Below are positions 10,001 to 22,626 of a stretch of DNA of 64,000 nucleotides, piece after piece. The stretch comes from Atopobium sp. UBA1382 (lineage in GTDB: Bacteria > Actinomycetota > Coriobacteriia > Coriobacteriales > Atopobiaceae): positions 24,463-88,462 of the forward strand of contig DBQY01000021.1 of assembly GCA_002305805.1 (NCBI GenBank). Reading direction: 5' to 3'. The first letter of the stretch is position 1; the number at the start of each line of letters is the position of its first letter. The position numbers and the translations under genes were made by a program. The notes beneath the pieces are model-generated. The model did no database searches. It was not told the origin of the DNA and saw nothing but the letters and a program-made list of their open reading frames with translations.

Positions 10001-10818
10001 GCGAGGTCACGCCTTGCGCCCACGAGGGTACCGAGCGTGCCGCACGCAAGGCAGAGCGGGACGCAGACGATGAGCGCGCGGGCGGCCGGGGCAAAGCCGG
10101 TGGCGTCCACGGCGAGCATGTCGACCGCACCGTTACCAACCGCAGCGGTGGTGACAAAGGGCGCCCAGGCGAGGGCGGTCTCGAGCGCGGGGCCCCACCC
10201 GAGGCCGAACACGTTGCTCACAAGCAGGAGGAAGGAAAAGAACCCCTGTTCCACGGCACCCGAGAGCAGCAGGAACGCGACGATAAAGGCAATTGCCCGA
10301 CTGCGCGAGAGCTGTCCTGCCAGCAGCACAACGAGCGCATAGGCACATGCCGCGAGCCAGCCCTCCCCCGCCCAGGCAGCAATCTGCCAGATCGGTTCGA
10401 CGTTGGTTACGGCGCGCATGGTCACAAGGACGCCGATTCCGCTGAACACGAGGTAGGCAAGCAGGATGATGCCAGAAATGAGCACCGTGAGCAGGTACTT
10501 CTCGGCAAAGTACGCAACATGACCGCGCAGGGACGCAAGCAGCGTGCGGTCAAAGCCGGAATCGGAGTCCGCACAGGAGAGGTGCGCGGCAACAAAGGGA
10601 GCAATCGTCGACACGAGCACGATCGAGGATCCCCGCCCAGCGAGACGCAGAGCGCCGGCACGCCCGGTGAGTCCGTCGTAGACGATGCCGGGCTCGAGCG
10701 GCCACCAGATAGTGAGGACCGCAGAGCCAAGGGTGGCCAGCGCAACGAGAGCGAGCACCACCCACGGCCAGCGGGAGCGCAGCGTGCGGTACAGGTCGGA
10801 CTTGAGCAGCGCCATCAT
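9997..10818 (-). CDS. ABC-2 type permease (second subunit)
   Basis: A 273-residue integral membrane protein with about six hydrophobic helices (for example WPWVVLALVALATLGSAVLTI and LLTVLISGIILLAYLVFSGIGVLV). Its end resembles the paralogous permease immediately upstream: both finish with a variant of ALIVCxPLxxA...LxxRRDxA. The pair fits lantibiotic-protection (EpiE/MutE-like) or other ABC-2 exporters. The start ATG overlaps the preceding stop by four bases and has GGAGG upstream. Confidence 0.82.
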   Translation of the reverse strand: MMALLKSDLYRTLRSRWPWVVLALVALATLGSAVLTIWWPLEPGIVYDGLTGRAGALRLAGRGSSIVLVSTIAPFVAAHLSCADSDSGFDRTLLASLRGHVAYFAEKYLLTVLISGIILLAYLVFSGIGVLVTMRAVTNVEPIWQIAAWAGEGWLAACAYALVVLLAGQLSRSRAIAFIVAFLLLSGAVEQGFFSFLLLVSNVFGLGWGPALETALAWAPFVTTAAVGNGAVDMLAVDATGFAPAARALIVCVPLCLACGTLGTLVGARRDLA

Positions 10819-11615
10819 GCGACATCCCTCCTTGAGACGAGCAGCGCGTCGGCGACAGTGACCGCCACGGTGAGCGGCAGGCAGACAATGAGCGCGCGGA
10901 CGACCGGTGCCAGGCCCGTGACGTTGTCAGGCGCGAGGAGCGCACCGGCACTCTCCCCGATGGCGCTCACGGCCTGCGCGGGCAGCCACGGGGCGACGGC
11001 CGAGGAGAAGTCCAGTAAGCGGCCGCCGGCGAGGTGGCACAGGGCGTCGACGCCGATGACGATGCCGCCCTCGAGGATGCCCGTGGACGCCAGGACTGCA
11101 AAGCCCACGGTCACGGTCTCGTTGCGCGTGAGGTGCGCCACGAGCACGGTGAGCGCTGCGTAGGTTGAGCCCACGAGCCAGTTGCACCCAAACCAGGCGG
11201 CGACCTGCCAGGCAGGCTCGGGCGCAAGAATCGGCACGCCGGTGATCGGCAGGGCGAGAAGACCGAGCGCGAGCGCAAAGAGCAGCGTGACCCCGGCAAG
11301 GAGCACCGAGAAGATGCACTTCTCGGCAAACCAGACCCTGCGGGCGCGCGGGCTGAGCGAGGAGAGCAGCGAGCGGCCAAAGCCGAGGTCGGTACGATCG
11401 CAGCACACGATCGCTGCCATGACGGAGACGAGGATCTCGCAGCCGCCGAGGCTGAGCGCCGAACCGGTGAGGTTATCGAAGGCCACGGGCCCCATATGCG
11501 TCCAACGCATGAGCAGCGCCGGGGCGAGCGTCAGGAAGGTCACGATGGCGACGACCACCCAGATCCAGCGCCCGTGCAGGACGCGATAGGCGTCCGAGCG
11601 GAGCAGGGCAGTCAT
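10815..11615 (-). CDS. ABC-2 type permease (first subunit)
   Basis: A 266-residue membrane protein with six or so helices, paralogous to its downstream neighbour (shared MTALLRSDxYRxL start and ALIVCLPLTVA...SRRDVA end). It starts within a four-base overlap with the ATPase gene. The two permeases plus the ATPase would form one exporter. The gene order ATPase-permease-permease-kinase, next to a response regulator, is typical of antimicrobial peptide resistance loci. The substrate is unknown. Confidence 0.82.
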   Translation of the reverse strand: MTALLRSDAYRVLHGRWIWVVVAIVTFLTLAPALLMRWTHMGPVAFDNLTGSALSLGGCEILVSVMAAIVCCDRTDLGFGRSLLSSLSPRARRVWFAEKCIFSVLLAGVTLLFALALGLLALPITGVPILAPEPAWQVAAWFGCNWLVGSTYAALTVLVAHLTRNETVTVGFAVLASTGILEGGIVIGVDALCHLAGGRLLDFSSAVAPWLPAQAVSAIGESAGALLAPDNVTGLAPVVRALIVCLPLTVAVTVADALLVSRRDVA

Positions 11616-12541
11616 CGCCCGCCTCCGTCCTTCTCGCCGGCCTCCATGAGCTCGACGAAGTACTCCTCGATGTCGCGCTCCTGCTGGACGAGCTCGCGAA
11701 CCTCAACGCCGGCCTGGAAGCACGCGGCGCTGATTTCCTCGAGCTCGGCACCCGCGACCACGAGCGCTCCATCGGGCTCCGCGCGGAAGGTCACCTGAGG
11801 GAGCGCCTGCTCGAGCAGGGCGAGGCCGCGCTCCGGCTCAGCCAGACGCAGGCGCACCGAGCTGCCGCAGCGTTCGTGGAGCTCGTCGTCGGTGAACTCG
11901 GCCGTGAGACGGCCGTCTGATATGACACCAAAGCGCGTGGCAACGCGGTCGAGCTGGTCGAGCACGTGGCTTGAGATCATGATCGTGACGCCGTGCTCGT
12001 GGTTGAGGCGCACGAGCGCAAGACGCATGGCGCGCGTGGCCTCCGGGTCGAGGCCGTTGAAGGGCTCGTCCAGGAGCAGCAGGTCAGGACTGCCCACGAG
12101 AGCGAGCGCCAGACCCAGGCGCTGCTTCATGCCGAGCGAGTAGGCCTTCACGCGGCGATGATCGAGCGGGTCCAGGCCCACAAGCTCGAGAAGGTCACTG
12201 GCTACCTGGCCCGCATGCGTCATGCCGAGCGCGAGCGCCTTGGCGACGAGGTTGTCGCGCGCGGTGAGGCTGGCGAGCACGCCCGGGTTCTCGATCAGCG
12301 CCCCGATGCGCGAGAAGCCCTGCGGAGTCGCACCACCGTTCTCAGAATCGCCGAAGAGGACAACCTCGCCCGCCGTCGGACGCGCCAGGCCGCAGACCAT
12401 CTTCATCGTGGTGGACTTGCCAGAGCCATTCTTGCCCACGAAACCATAGATGTCGCCTGCCGCGACGGTCATGTCCAGGTTGTCAACGGCCAGCTTGCGG
12501 CGGTAGCGCTTGGTGAGGCCGTGCGTCTCGATAACGTTCAC
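11612..12541 (-). CDS. ABC transporter ATP-binding protein
   Basis: A 309-residue ABC ATPase with Walker A GKNGSGKST, signature YSLGMKQRLGLA, Walker B LLLLDEPFNGLDP and the switch histidine in MISSHVLDQ. It has the roughly 80-residue C-terminal extension seen in drug and lantibiotic exporter ATPases of the BcrA type. The start is the GTG at 12541, preceded by AGGAG at a five-base spacing, which gives MNVIETHGLTKRYRR. It is the first gene of a five-gene operon (ATPase, two permeases, kinase, YbjQ) in which the first four genes overlap by four bases. Confidence 0.92.
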   Translation of the reverse strand: MNVIETHGLTKRYRRKLAVDNLDMTVAAGDIYGFVGKNGSGKSTTMKMVCGLARPTAGEVVLFGDSENGGATPQGFSRIGALIENPGVLASLTARDNLVAKALALGMTHAGQVASDLLELVGLDPLDHRRVKAYSLGMKQRLGLALALVGSPDLLLLDEPFNGLDPEATRAMRLALVRLNHEHGVTIMISSHVLDQLDRVATRFGVISDGRLTAEFTDDELHERCGSSVRLRLAEPERGLALLEQALPQVTFRAEPDGALVVAGAELEEISAACFQAGVEVRELVQQERDIEEYFVELMEAGEKDGGGR

Positions 12542-12632
12542 GTCCGCTCCTTTCCAGAGGCTGCCCACCATGATGACGGGCAGACCTTTAGAAACCGTGA
12601 ACCAAATCTAAAGAAAGCTTGAGGATGCCGTT

Positions 12633-12819
12633 GCAAAACGGCCACTCGTGATGAATAAGTCGCTTACGACCCTCAAAACAGCCGCTCGTGATGAAGGAAT
12701 CGTGACCCAAAATGATCCCCGACAATGGAACTCTTCGAAAACCCCAGTTGATAATATAGATATTGAAATCGCATTCCATCACGGGACGGAAATCAATCAT
12801 CACGAGCACGGGTTTTGCA
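12633..12819. repeat. MITE-like segment with inverted ends and an internal direct repeat
   Basis: This segment fills most of the 349-base gap between the response regulator and the ATPase gene. GCAAAAC-N5-CTCGTGATGA occurs at 12633-12654 and again inverted at 12798-12819 (17 of 22 positions identical). A second direct copy of the AAAACnGCCnCTCGTGATGAA block lies at 12675-12702, 40 bases from the first. The interior is AT-rich compared with its surroundings. It may be a small non-autonomous element or a multi-site operator for the neighbouring response regulator. No protein-coding gene is convincing here. Confidence 0.6.
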
Positions 12820-12890
12820 TACGAACCAACGAGCTTTCATCGCGAGCGGTAGTTCTGCAGCAGCCGACACGCTCAACGAGCGTTCGATCG

Positions 12891-13577
12891 CTACGCGAGC
12901 TTGAAGCCCATGCCCCAGACGGTCTTGAGGTAGGCGTCGGTACCGGTCTCGCGCAGCTTGGCACGGATGTTGGAGACGTGCACGGCAACGGTTGAGTCGT
13001 CACCCGCAAAGGGCTCGCCCCACGCCAGCTCGAAGAGCTCCGCCTTGGAGAACACGCGGTTCGGACGCCGAACGAGCGCCTCGAGGATGTTGAACTCGAT
13101 CTTGGTGAGCGGGACCTCGGAGGTGCCATCGATAGTGAGCGTGCGGGCCTCCGTGTCCAGGGCCCACTGACGGTACCGCAGGACACTCGAGCTCGCGGCG
13201 GCCGCCATCCCCCGGTGGCGCAGCTGCACGGCGACGCGCGCCGCCAGCTCGTCGAGGTCGAAGGGCTTTACGAGGTAGTCGTCCGCGCCCAAGTCGAGAA
13301 GGCCTATCCTGTCGGCAGCCGTCGCGCGGGCAGAGATCACCACGACGGGCAGGCTCGCGTCTCGGGCACGGATGAGTCCAACGAGCTCTTCTCCGGTAGC
13401 CCCGGGCAGCATGAGGTCACAGACAACAATGTCAAACGCCGCATTATTCTCGCCGAGCAGCAGGCGTGCCTCCGAGCCGGAGAACGCCTGCGTCACCGCA
13501 TGACCGTCGCGCGCGAGCCGCGTGGTCACCACATCGTTGATAGCAGCATCGTCCTCGATCACCAGCACGCGCGCCAT
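12891..13577 (-). CDS. OmpR-family response regulator
   Basis: A 228-residue two-component regulator. The receiver domain carries the acidic pocket (IEDD at 7-10), phosphoacceptor Asp54 in VCDLMLPG and the lysine in DYLVKPFD. The C-terminal winged helix shows LTKIEFNILEALVRRPNRVFSKAELFELAWG...VHVSNIRAKL. It is probably the partner of the kinase encoded at 8981-10000 and would control the ABC exporter promoter in the repeat-rich gap downstream. Confidence 0.93.
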   Translation of the reverse strand: MARVLVIEDDAAINDVVTTRLARDGHAVTQAFSGSEARLLLGENNAAFDIVVCDLMLPGATGEELVGLIRARDASLPVVVISARATAADRIGLLDLGADDYLVKPFDLDELAARVAVQLRHRGMAAAASSSVLRYRQWALDTEARTLTIDGTSEVPLTKIEFNILEALVRRPNRVFSKAELFELAWGEPFAGDDSTVAVHVSNIRAKLRETGTDAYLKTVWGMGFKLA

Positions 13578-13592
13578 GACTCTCCCGTAACT

Positions 13593-13617
13593 ATAGGAAG
13601 GGACGGTTCCTTCGTAT
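13593..13617. repeat. 3'-end palindromic repeat, copy 1
   Basis: A GGAAGGGAC/GGTTCCTTC palindrome followed by GTATCA. Its last base is part of the stop codon of the PHP gene. It belongs to the same family as the repeats at 14489 and 50843 and is the least perfect copy. Confidence 0.65.
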
Positions 13618-14435
13618 CATAGCGGCATGGAGGCCCAGCCGCCGTCCGCACGAGGTACTTCGACAGCACGGTAGCCCACGTCCCACGCGTGCCCGTACGC
13701 CGCCTCGATGTCGTACGCGACGTCTTGCGGCCTGTGAGCGTCGGAGCCCACGGTGATGGGCACGCCCGCGGCAAAGAACCGCTCCAGGAGCCCGCACGAG
13801 GGATAGTAGTCCCCCACCCCCTTTCGCAGCGCGGCCGTGGAAAGCTCCACGCGCCGGCCCGTGTCGCGCGCGCAGGCGACCATCTCGTCCCAGAGCGGCG
13901 CGAGGTCGATCGAGGGCGCGAACCCCTCATGAGAGAAGCGGGCGGGCAGGTCAGGGTGGGCCATCACGTCAAAGGCGAGCGGGCTCTCGCAGGCGGCACA
14001 CCATGCGGCTACGTAGCGCCGCCACACCTCGTCCGGACCGAGCTTAAGCCAGATCGTGAGGTCGCTGACATCATCGATCCACGCGCCGTCGTCCTTCTCG
14101 CCCAGCCAGTGCACGCTGCCGAGGAGGACCTGCGCTCCGTCGCTCCAACGCCGCACGTCATCCTCGCAACCGGGATACCAGTCCGCCTCAAAGCCGTAGA
14201 GCATCTCGACGCCCGGGTGGGCGGCGCGGGCCTCCTCGAATGCGGCGCGGTGCGCAGGGAGGTCGCCCTCGACCACCTGGGCCTCCCCTGCCGGGTCCAT
14301 CGAGGACGGCAGCGTGAGATGGTCCGTGCAGACAAGCAGGGAGCAGCCGACCGCCTCCGCGGCCCGCGCGTTCTCCTCGAACGTACCCGTGCCGTCCGAG
14401 AAGCACGTGTGCGTGTGGCAGTCGACCACCTTCAT
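13617..14435 (-). CDS. PHP-domain phosphoesterase (histidinol-phosphatase-like)
   Basis: A 272-residue PHP-superfamily metalloenzyme. Metal ligands appear as CHTHTCFSDG near the start, CTDHLTLP, FEADWYPG, GSVHWLG, VMAHPDLP and the C-terminal GSDAHRP. Family members hydrolyse phosphate esters such as histidinol phosphate. No other his genes are in view, so the substrate is unassigned. The 80 bases upstream hold a hairpin and a palindromic repeat separating it from carB. Confidence 0.85.
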   Translation of the reverse strand: MKVVDCHTHTCFSDGTGTFEENARAAEAVGCSLLVCTDHLTLPSSMDPAGEAQVVEGDLPAHRAAFEEARAAHPGVEMLYGFEADWYPGCEDDVRRWSDGAQVLLGSVHWLGEKDDGAWIDDVSDLTIWLKLGPDEVWRRYVAAWCAACESPLAFDVMAHPDLPARFSHEGFAPSIDLAPLWDEMVACARDTGRRVELSTAALRKGVGDYYPSCGLLERFFAAGVPITVGSDAHRPQDVAYDIEAAYGHAWDVGYRAVEVPRADGGWASMPL

Positions 14436-14455
14436 GCGTTCCCCCTCTTCGAGAA

Positions 14456-14484
14456 GGGCCGCCGGGCGAGAAGCCCGACGGCCC
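14456..14484. terminator. hairpin between carB and the PHP gene
   Basis: A 12-bp GC-rich stem with one mismatch flanks a short GAGA-containing loop directly downstream of carB. There is no strong T-run, so terminator function is inferred from its position. Confidence 0.45.
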
Positions 14485-14488
14485 GAAT

Positions 14489-14515
14489 GATACGAAGGGA
14501 CTGTCCCTTCGTATC
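14489..14515. repeat. 3'-end palindromic repeat, copy 2
   Basis: A perfect 13-bp inverted repeat (GATACGAAGGGAC, one central base, then its complement) directly adjoining the carB stop codon. It is the most complete copy of the family. It can form a long hairpin in carB mRNA and may end transcription or protect the 3' end. Confidence 0.7.
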
Positions 14516-17734
<3,219 letters not shown>

Positions 17735-19003
17735 CTAGAAGCGCCTCCCCTCGCGGACGTCGATGGCGAGGTAGTCGTCCTCGCCACGCATGAGCTTGGC
17801 AAACGCCGAGAAGGCGTACGTGGAGTCGTTGGGGCCGGGCTTGGCCTCGGGGTGGTACTGCATGGAGAAGGCGGGGATGTCCAGGAACTGGATGCCCTCG
17901 GGCGTGCCGTCGTTGAGGTTGACGTGCGTGAGGCGCACGCGACCGTACTTCTCGGTCATGACGACGGGCGCCACGTGGCGGCGGGACCAGAAGCGCAGGT
18001 CCTCGTCGGCGGGGTGCTCGGTCACACCGTCGGAGAGCTCGGGCACGAGCGGGCCAAAGGACGAGAAGACCGGGCCGTAGTTGTGGTTCTGCGCTGTGAT
18101 CTCTACCTTGCCGGTGAGCAGGTTCATCACGGGCTCGTTGCCGCCGTGGTGACCGTACGGGAGCTTCTCGATCTGCGCGCCGGCCGCCATGGAGATGACC
18201 TGGTTGCCGAGGCAGATGCCAAAGACCGGCAGCTTTCCCAGGCACGCGCGCACGGCGTCGACCACGGGCGGAACGGAGACCGGGTCGCCGGGGCCGTTGG
18301 AGAAGAACACGCCGTCGGAGTTCATCTCGAGGACCTTCTCGGCGGGCGTGTCCCACGGCACGACGGTGACCTCGCAGCCGGCAGCGGAGAGGCGCTTTCC
18401 GATGCCCTTCTTCTCGCCGCAGTCGTAGGCCACCACATGCAGGCGCGGATGCCCGTCGGCGTCCTGGCCGGGCACGACGTAGGACTCCTTGGTGGAGACG
18501 TCGGCCACGTAGTTGTGGTCGGCGATGGCCGGCGACGCCTTGACGCGCGCGATGAGGCTCTCGGGATCGAGATCCGTGGTGGAGATGGCCGCGCGCATGG
18601 CGCCGCCCTCGCGGATGGCGATGGTGAGAGCGCGCGTGTCCACGTCCTCAATCGCCACGACGCCGTTCTGCGCGAGGAAGTTCGGGAAGGTCTCCACGGA
18701 CTGCCAGTTGCTCGGCGTGTAGCACATGTCGTGGACCACGAGGCCGGCCAGGTGGAGCGGGTCGCCCTGCATGTCCTTCTCGTTGATGCCGTAGTTGCCG
18801 ATCTGCGGGTAGGTCAGCGTGACGATCTGGCCCGCGTAGGACGGGTCGGAGACGATCTCCTGGTAGCCGACCATCGAGGTGTTGAACACGATCTCGCCGA
18901 AGGTCTCCCCCTCGGCTCCGGCAGAACGCCCGAAGAAGTACATCCCGTTCTCGAGCGCGAGAAGCGCCTTCGGATGCCTGCCGTTGTCAACCAGTAGGTT
19001 CAC
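17735..19003 (-). CDS. carA: carbamoyl-phosphate synthase small subunit (glutamine amidotransferase)
   Basis: Hydrolyses glutamine and channels ammonia to CarB. In 422 residues it has the CarA N-terminal domain (GMYFFGRSAGAEGETFGEIVFNTSMVGYQEI) and a class I amidotransferase domain with nucleophile Cys in FGICLGNQ and His/Glu in YHPEAKPG. The family is usually 360-390 residues, so this one is slightly long. The start is GTG at 19003, with AAGGGCGG upstream. A terminator-like hairpin with a U6 tail lies 48-83 bases ahead of the start, so expression may be set by attenuation. Confidence 0.96.
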   Translation of the reverse strand: MNLLVDNGRHPKALLALENGMYFFGRSAGAEGETFGEIVFNTSMVGYQEIVSDPSYAGQIVTLTYPQIGNYGINEKDMQGDPLHLAGLVVHDMCYTPSNWQSVETFPNFLAQNGVVAIEDVDTRALTIAIREGGAMRAAISTTDLDPESLIARVKASPAIADHNYVADVSTKESYVVPGQDADGHPRLHVVAYDCGEKKGIGKRLSAAGCEVTVVPWDTPAEKVLEMNSDGVFFSNGPGDPVSVPPVVDAVRACLGKLPVFGICLGNQVISMAAGAQIEKLPYGHHGGNEPVMNLLTGKVEITAQNHNYGPVFSSFGPLVPELSDGVTEHPADEDLRFWSRRHVAPVVMTEKYGRVRLTHVNLNDGTPEGIQFLDIPAFSMQYHPEAKPGPNDSTYAFSAFAKLMRGEDDYLAIDVREGRRF

Positions 19004-19050
19004 AGCAACACCGCCCTTTCGTCGTGCGCCCAGGGGAAATCCCCAGCTAC

Positions 19051-19086
19051 AAAAAACGGAGCTACCGCCGTGCGGCGGAGACTCCG
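19051..19086 (-). promoter_or_regulatory. candidate transcription attenuator in the carAB leader
   Basis: On the minus strand a two-part stem (CGGAG...CTCCG around CCGCC/GGCGG, loop GCAC) is followed at once by TTTTTTG, the form of an intrinsic terminator, between the likely promoter and the carA start. Pyrimidine operons are often attenuated by PyrR or by reiterative or coupled mechanisms. I see no clear PyrR-box consensus and no leader peptide, so the mechanism is open. Confidence 0.6.
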
Positions 19087-19230
19087 AATAAGGCAGCTGC
19101 GATTAGGTTGTGGACGCCTTTTCGGTCTCTCGTACCGTCTTAAAGGTCATTGGACAGTATAGCCGGAAACGCGTTCACCGTGTTGCGGGATAACGCATCC
19201 GCACAAAATGATGCCGGAAGGGAGCGTGGA

Positions 19231-19380
19231 CTAGCGCCGGCGCAGAGCCCGCACGATGGCAATGACCGAGAAGAACGTCGACCAGACGATCAGACCGACG
19301 GCTCCCAAGAACCACCCATGCACGCAATCGATGAGCGTCGACTCGTCGGCGACGGTATTGCGCCGAGGAGCGCCACGCAC
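19231..19380 (-). CDS. possible small membrane protein (49 aa)
   Basis: A GTG-initiated reading frame encoding a single hydrophobic helix (WFLGAVGLIVWSTFFSVIAIVRALRRR at the C-terminus, a textbook membrane anchor with positive tail). It lies in the 379-base region between carA and the next gene. It has no clear Shine-Dalgarno, and its start is almost back-to-back with the plus-strand start at 19383, so one of the two may be a remnant. Its promoter-proximal part would overlap the carAB upstream region. Confidence 0.3.
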   Translation of the reverse strand: MRGAPRRNTVADESTLIDCVHGWFLGAVGLIVWSTFFSVIAIVRALRRR

Positions 19381-19382
19381 TT

Positions 19383-19757
19383 GTGCGGTTGCTCACGACG
19401 GCGGGCGCACTCTTGGGAGCAACCCTACTCCTCATCTTTGCGGCGCACCTGATCTCTCTGCTGGCCCCGCAGGACGGCGTGGCGGGCGCACTGCGAATCG
19501 CCCTGGATGTTGCGGCCTTGGCCTGCGCAGCCGTGCTTGCTCTTTGCGCCCTGCCGCGCCTGCGCTCGTTCATGCGAGAGCGCAACCTCGAAAACGCCGC
19601 GAGAGCCGCATCCTATCTCGAAGGGCGCGGCGCAAACGAACCATTGCCGAGCGACCTCCTCTTCAGGTGGCTCATCCCCTACTGGAAGCTCTGGCTCGTT
19701 GCTCTTGTCGCCATCGCCTTCATCGCCACGAACATCCTCGTCGGCACGCCCGAATAA
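19383..19757 (+). CDS. small predicted membrane protein, unknown function
   Basis: 124 residues with two adjacent N-terminal hydrophobic helices (TTAGALLGATLLLIFAAHLI and ALDVAALACAAVLALCAL), an Arg-rich cytoplasmic segment (PRLRSFMRERNLENAARAASYLEGR) and one C-terminal helix (LWLVALVAIAFIATNIL). It is not recognised. The start is GTG; the only purine-rich site (GAGGAG) is 12 bases upstream, so the true start is uncertain. It converges on gdhA across a strong hairpin. Confidence 0.55.
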   Translation: MRLLTTAGALLGATLLLIFAAHLISLLAPQDGVAGALRIALDVAALACAAVLALCALPRLRSFMRERNLENAARAASYLEGRGANEPLPSDLLFRWLIPYWKLWLVALVAIAFIATNILVGTPE

Positions 19758-19783
19758 CGCTCGGCAGGATTGACCGTGTGCGC

Positions 19784-19853
19784 GGGAGGCCCCCGACTTC
19801 CTAAGCAGGATCTTCCGCGAAGCGCAGTCCTGCGTGGAAGTCGGGGGCCTCCC
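19784..19853. terminator. large two-tier hairpin between the small membrane gene and gdhA
   Basis: A perfect 18-bp inverted repeat (19784-19801 with 19836-19853) encloses a second 6-bp stem (gcagga 19805-19810, tcctgc 19828-19833). Placed between convergent genes, it probably acts as a bidirectional terminator for gdhA and the small membrane protein gene. Confidence 0.65.
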
Positions 19854-19876
19854 CTACCGTGTATCAGGTCAGGCGA

Positions 19877-21265
<1,389 letters not shown>

Positions 21266-21283
21266 CTAAAAGTTCCGGAAGAG

Positions 21284-21311
21284 AGAATACGTTGACGTGA
21301 CGCGGCGGCAA
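21284..21311 (-). promoter_or_regulatory. candidate promoter of gdhA
   Basis: On the minus strand TTGCCG (21311-21306), a 16-base spacer and TATTCT (21289-21284) lie about 50 bases ahead of the gdhA start. Confidence 0.45.
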
Positions 21312-21404
21312 TAATCTGGACGAGAAGTGTAACGTCACCGAACCTCGCGCGAAATCTTCCGTACACACGAAACACGCGAGCAATCCACAAGCCGTCAAAT
21401 GGAA

Positions 21405-21433
21405 AAAAGCCCGGGCTTGTGACCCGGGCTTTT
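21405..21433 (-). terminator. terminator of the tRNA-Pro/tRNA-Gly transcript
   Basis: A perfect 11-bp stem (aaaagcccggg / cccgggctttt) with a 7-base loop, followed on the minus strand by a T6 run. It lies just downstream of tRNA-Gly. Confidence 0.8.
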
Positions 21434-21441
21434 GTGTTTCA

Positions 21442-21515
<74 letters not shown>

Positions 21516-21521
21516 GTGCGT

Positions 21522-21598
21522 TGGTCGGGGCGACTGGATTCGAACCAGCGACCCTCTGCTCCCAAAGCAGATGCGCTACCAAGCTGCGCCACGCCCCG
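21522..21598 (-). tRNA. tRNA-Pro (anticodon UGG)
   Basis: A 77-base cloverleaf with acceptor CGGGGCG/CGCCCCG, encoded CCA, T-arm GGTTCGAATCC and anticodon TGG in loop TTTGGGA. Confidence 0.95.
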
Positions 21599-21683
21599 GT
21601 CGCAGGGTCAAAGTATAGGCGAGCTCAGCACGGCGAGCAAGCGTAGAATAGATGGAACGAAACGACAGCGAGAAAGGCCCTGC

Positions 21684-22613
21684 ATGGCAGACTCCCCGCT
21701 CGGACGCACGCTTCTTATCGCCAACCCTGCCGCACACAGCGGCAAAGGAGCCGCTGGGGCGGAGTTCGCCCATCGCTTCCTCGGCACGTACTCGTCGGCA
21801 ACCGATGGCTACGACGTGCGCCTCACCTCTCGACCTGGCGAGGCGACCTCCATGGCGGCCCGGGCAACCGGCTACGACACGCTCATCGTGCTCGGAGGTG
21901 ACGGGGTCATCCACGAGGTCGTGTGCGGCCTCATGTCACTCCCCCACGAGCGACGCCCACGCCTCGCTGTCCTGCCCCTTGGATCCGGCAACGACTATGC
22001 GCGCACGCTTGGCATGGCAAGAAACGACATCGAGGGCGCATTCGCCCAGATTGTGCGCGGCACGGCACGTCCCGTTGACGTTGGCCGTGTCAATGGGACG
22101 TACTTTGCGGAGACACTCTCCTTTGGTCTCGACGCTGCGATAGCCATCGACACCACGGCGCGTCGTGCCGCCGACACCTCACAGGAGGGAGAGGCGCTCT
22201 TCGTGACGTCCGGCCTCAAGATTCTCTCCCAGGCAAAGGAGGGATTTGCCTGTACGGCGCGCTTTGACGGCGGAGAGCCCCGCAGCCTCTCCCCTCATGT
22301 CTTTGCCTTTCAGATCGGCCCGAGCTATGGCGGCGGCTTCCTGATCTGTCCCGATGCGGACCCCTCCGACGGGCTGTTGGACGTGTGCCTCAACGTGCGC
22401 AAGCCCGCCCTGCCACGCCTGCTCGCGCTCTTCGGGCTGGCGAAGTCCGGGCGGCACGTTCGCTCGAGCGTCATCGAGACGCTGCGCATTCGCCACGCCG
22501 AGCTCGAGTTCGACGAGGCACCGCCCTGCCAGGTGGACGGTGAGAAACTCGAGGGAAAGCACTTCTCGATCGACCTCATTCCCTCCGCCCTGAACGTCAT
22601 CTTCCCCGACTAG
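21684..22613 (+). CDS. diacylglycerol/lipid kinase family protein (DagK/YegS-like)
   Basis: A 309-residue lipid kinase. The nucleotide-binding DAGK catalytic domain is marked by IANPAAHSGKG at the N-terminus, IVLGGDGVIHEVV in the middle and the PLGSGNDYARTLG glycine-rich loop. A C-terminal beta-sandwich follows (GGGFLICPDADPSDGLLDVCL...VDGEKLEG). Members phosphorylate diacylglycerol, undecaprenol or sphingoid bases to recycle membrane lipids. The ATG at 21684 is chosen for its AAAGG site and for the usual short lead into the first strand. Confidence 0.9.
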   Translation: MADSPLGRTLLIANPAAHSGKGAAGAEFAHRFLGTYSSATDGYDVRLTSRPGEATSMAARATGYDTLIVLGGDGVIHEVVCGLMSLPHERRPRLAVLPLGSGNDYARTLGMARNDIEGAFAQIVRGTARPVDVGRVNGTYFAETLSFGLDAAIAIDTTARRAADTSQEGEALFVTSGLKILSQAKEGFACTARFDGGEPRSLSPHVFAFQIGPSYGGGFLICPDADPSDGLLDVCLNVRKPALPRLLALFGLAKSGRHVRSSVIETLRIRHAELEFDEAPPCQVDGEKLEGKHFSIDLIPSALNVIFPD

Positions 22614-22626
22614 CCTCTCTCCTTCA

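Noticed and set aside
12588..12809. 73-residue minus-strand frame in the 12.6 kb gap
   Set aside because: It runs through the inverted and direct repeats and has no ribosome site; the repeat structure explains the sequence better.
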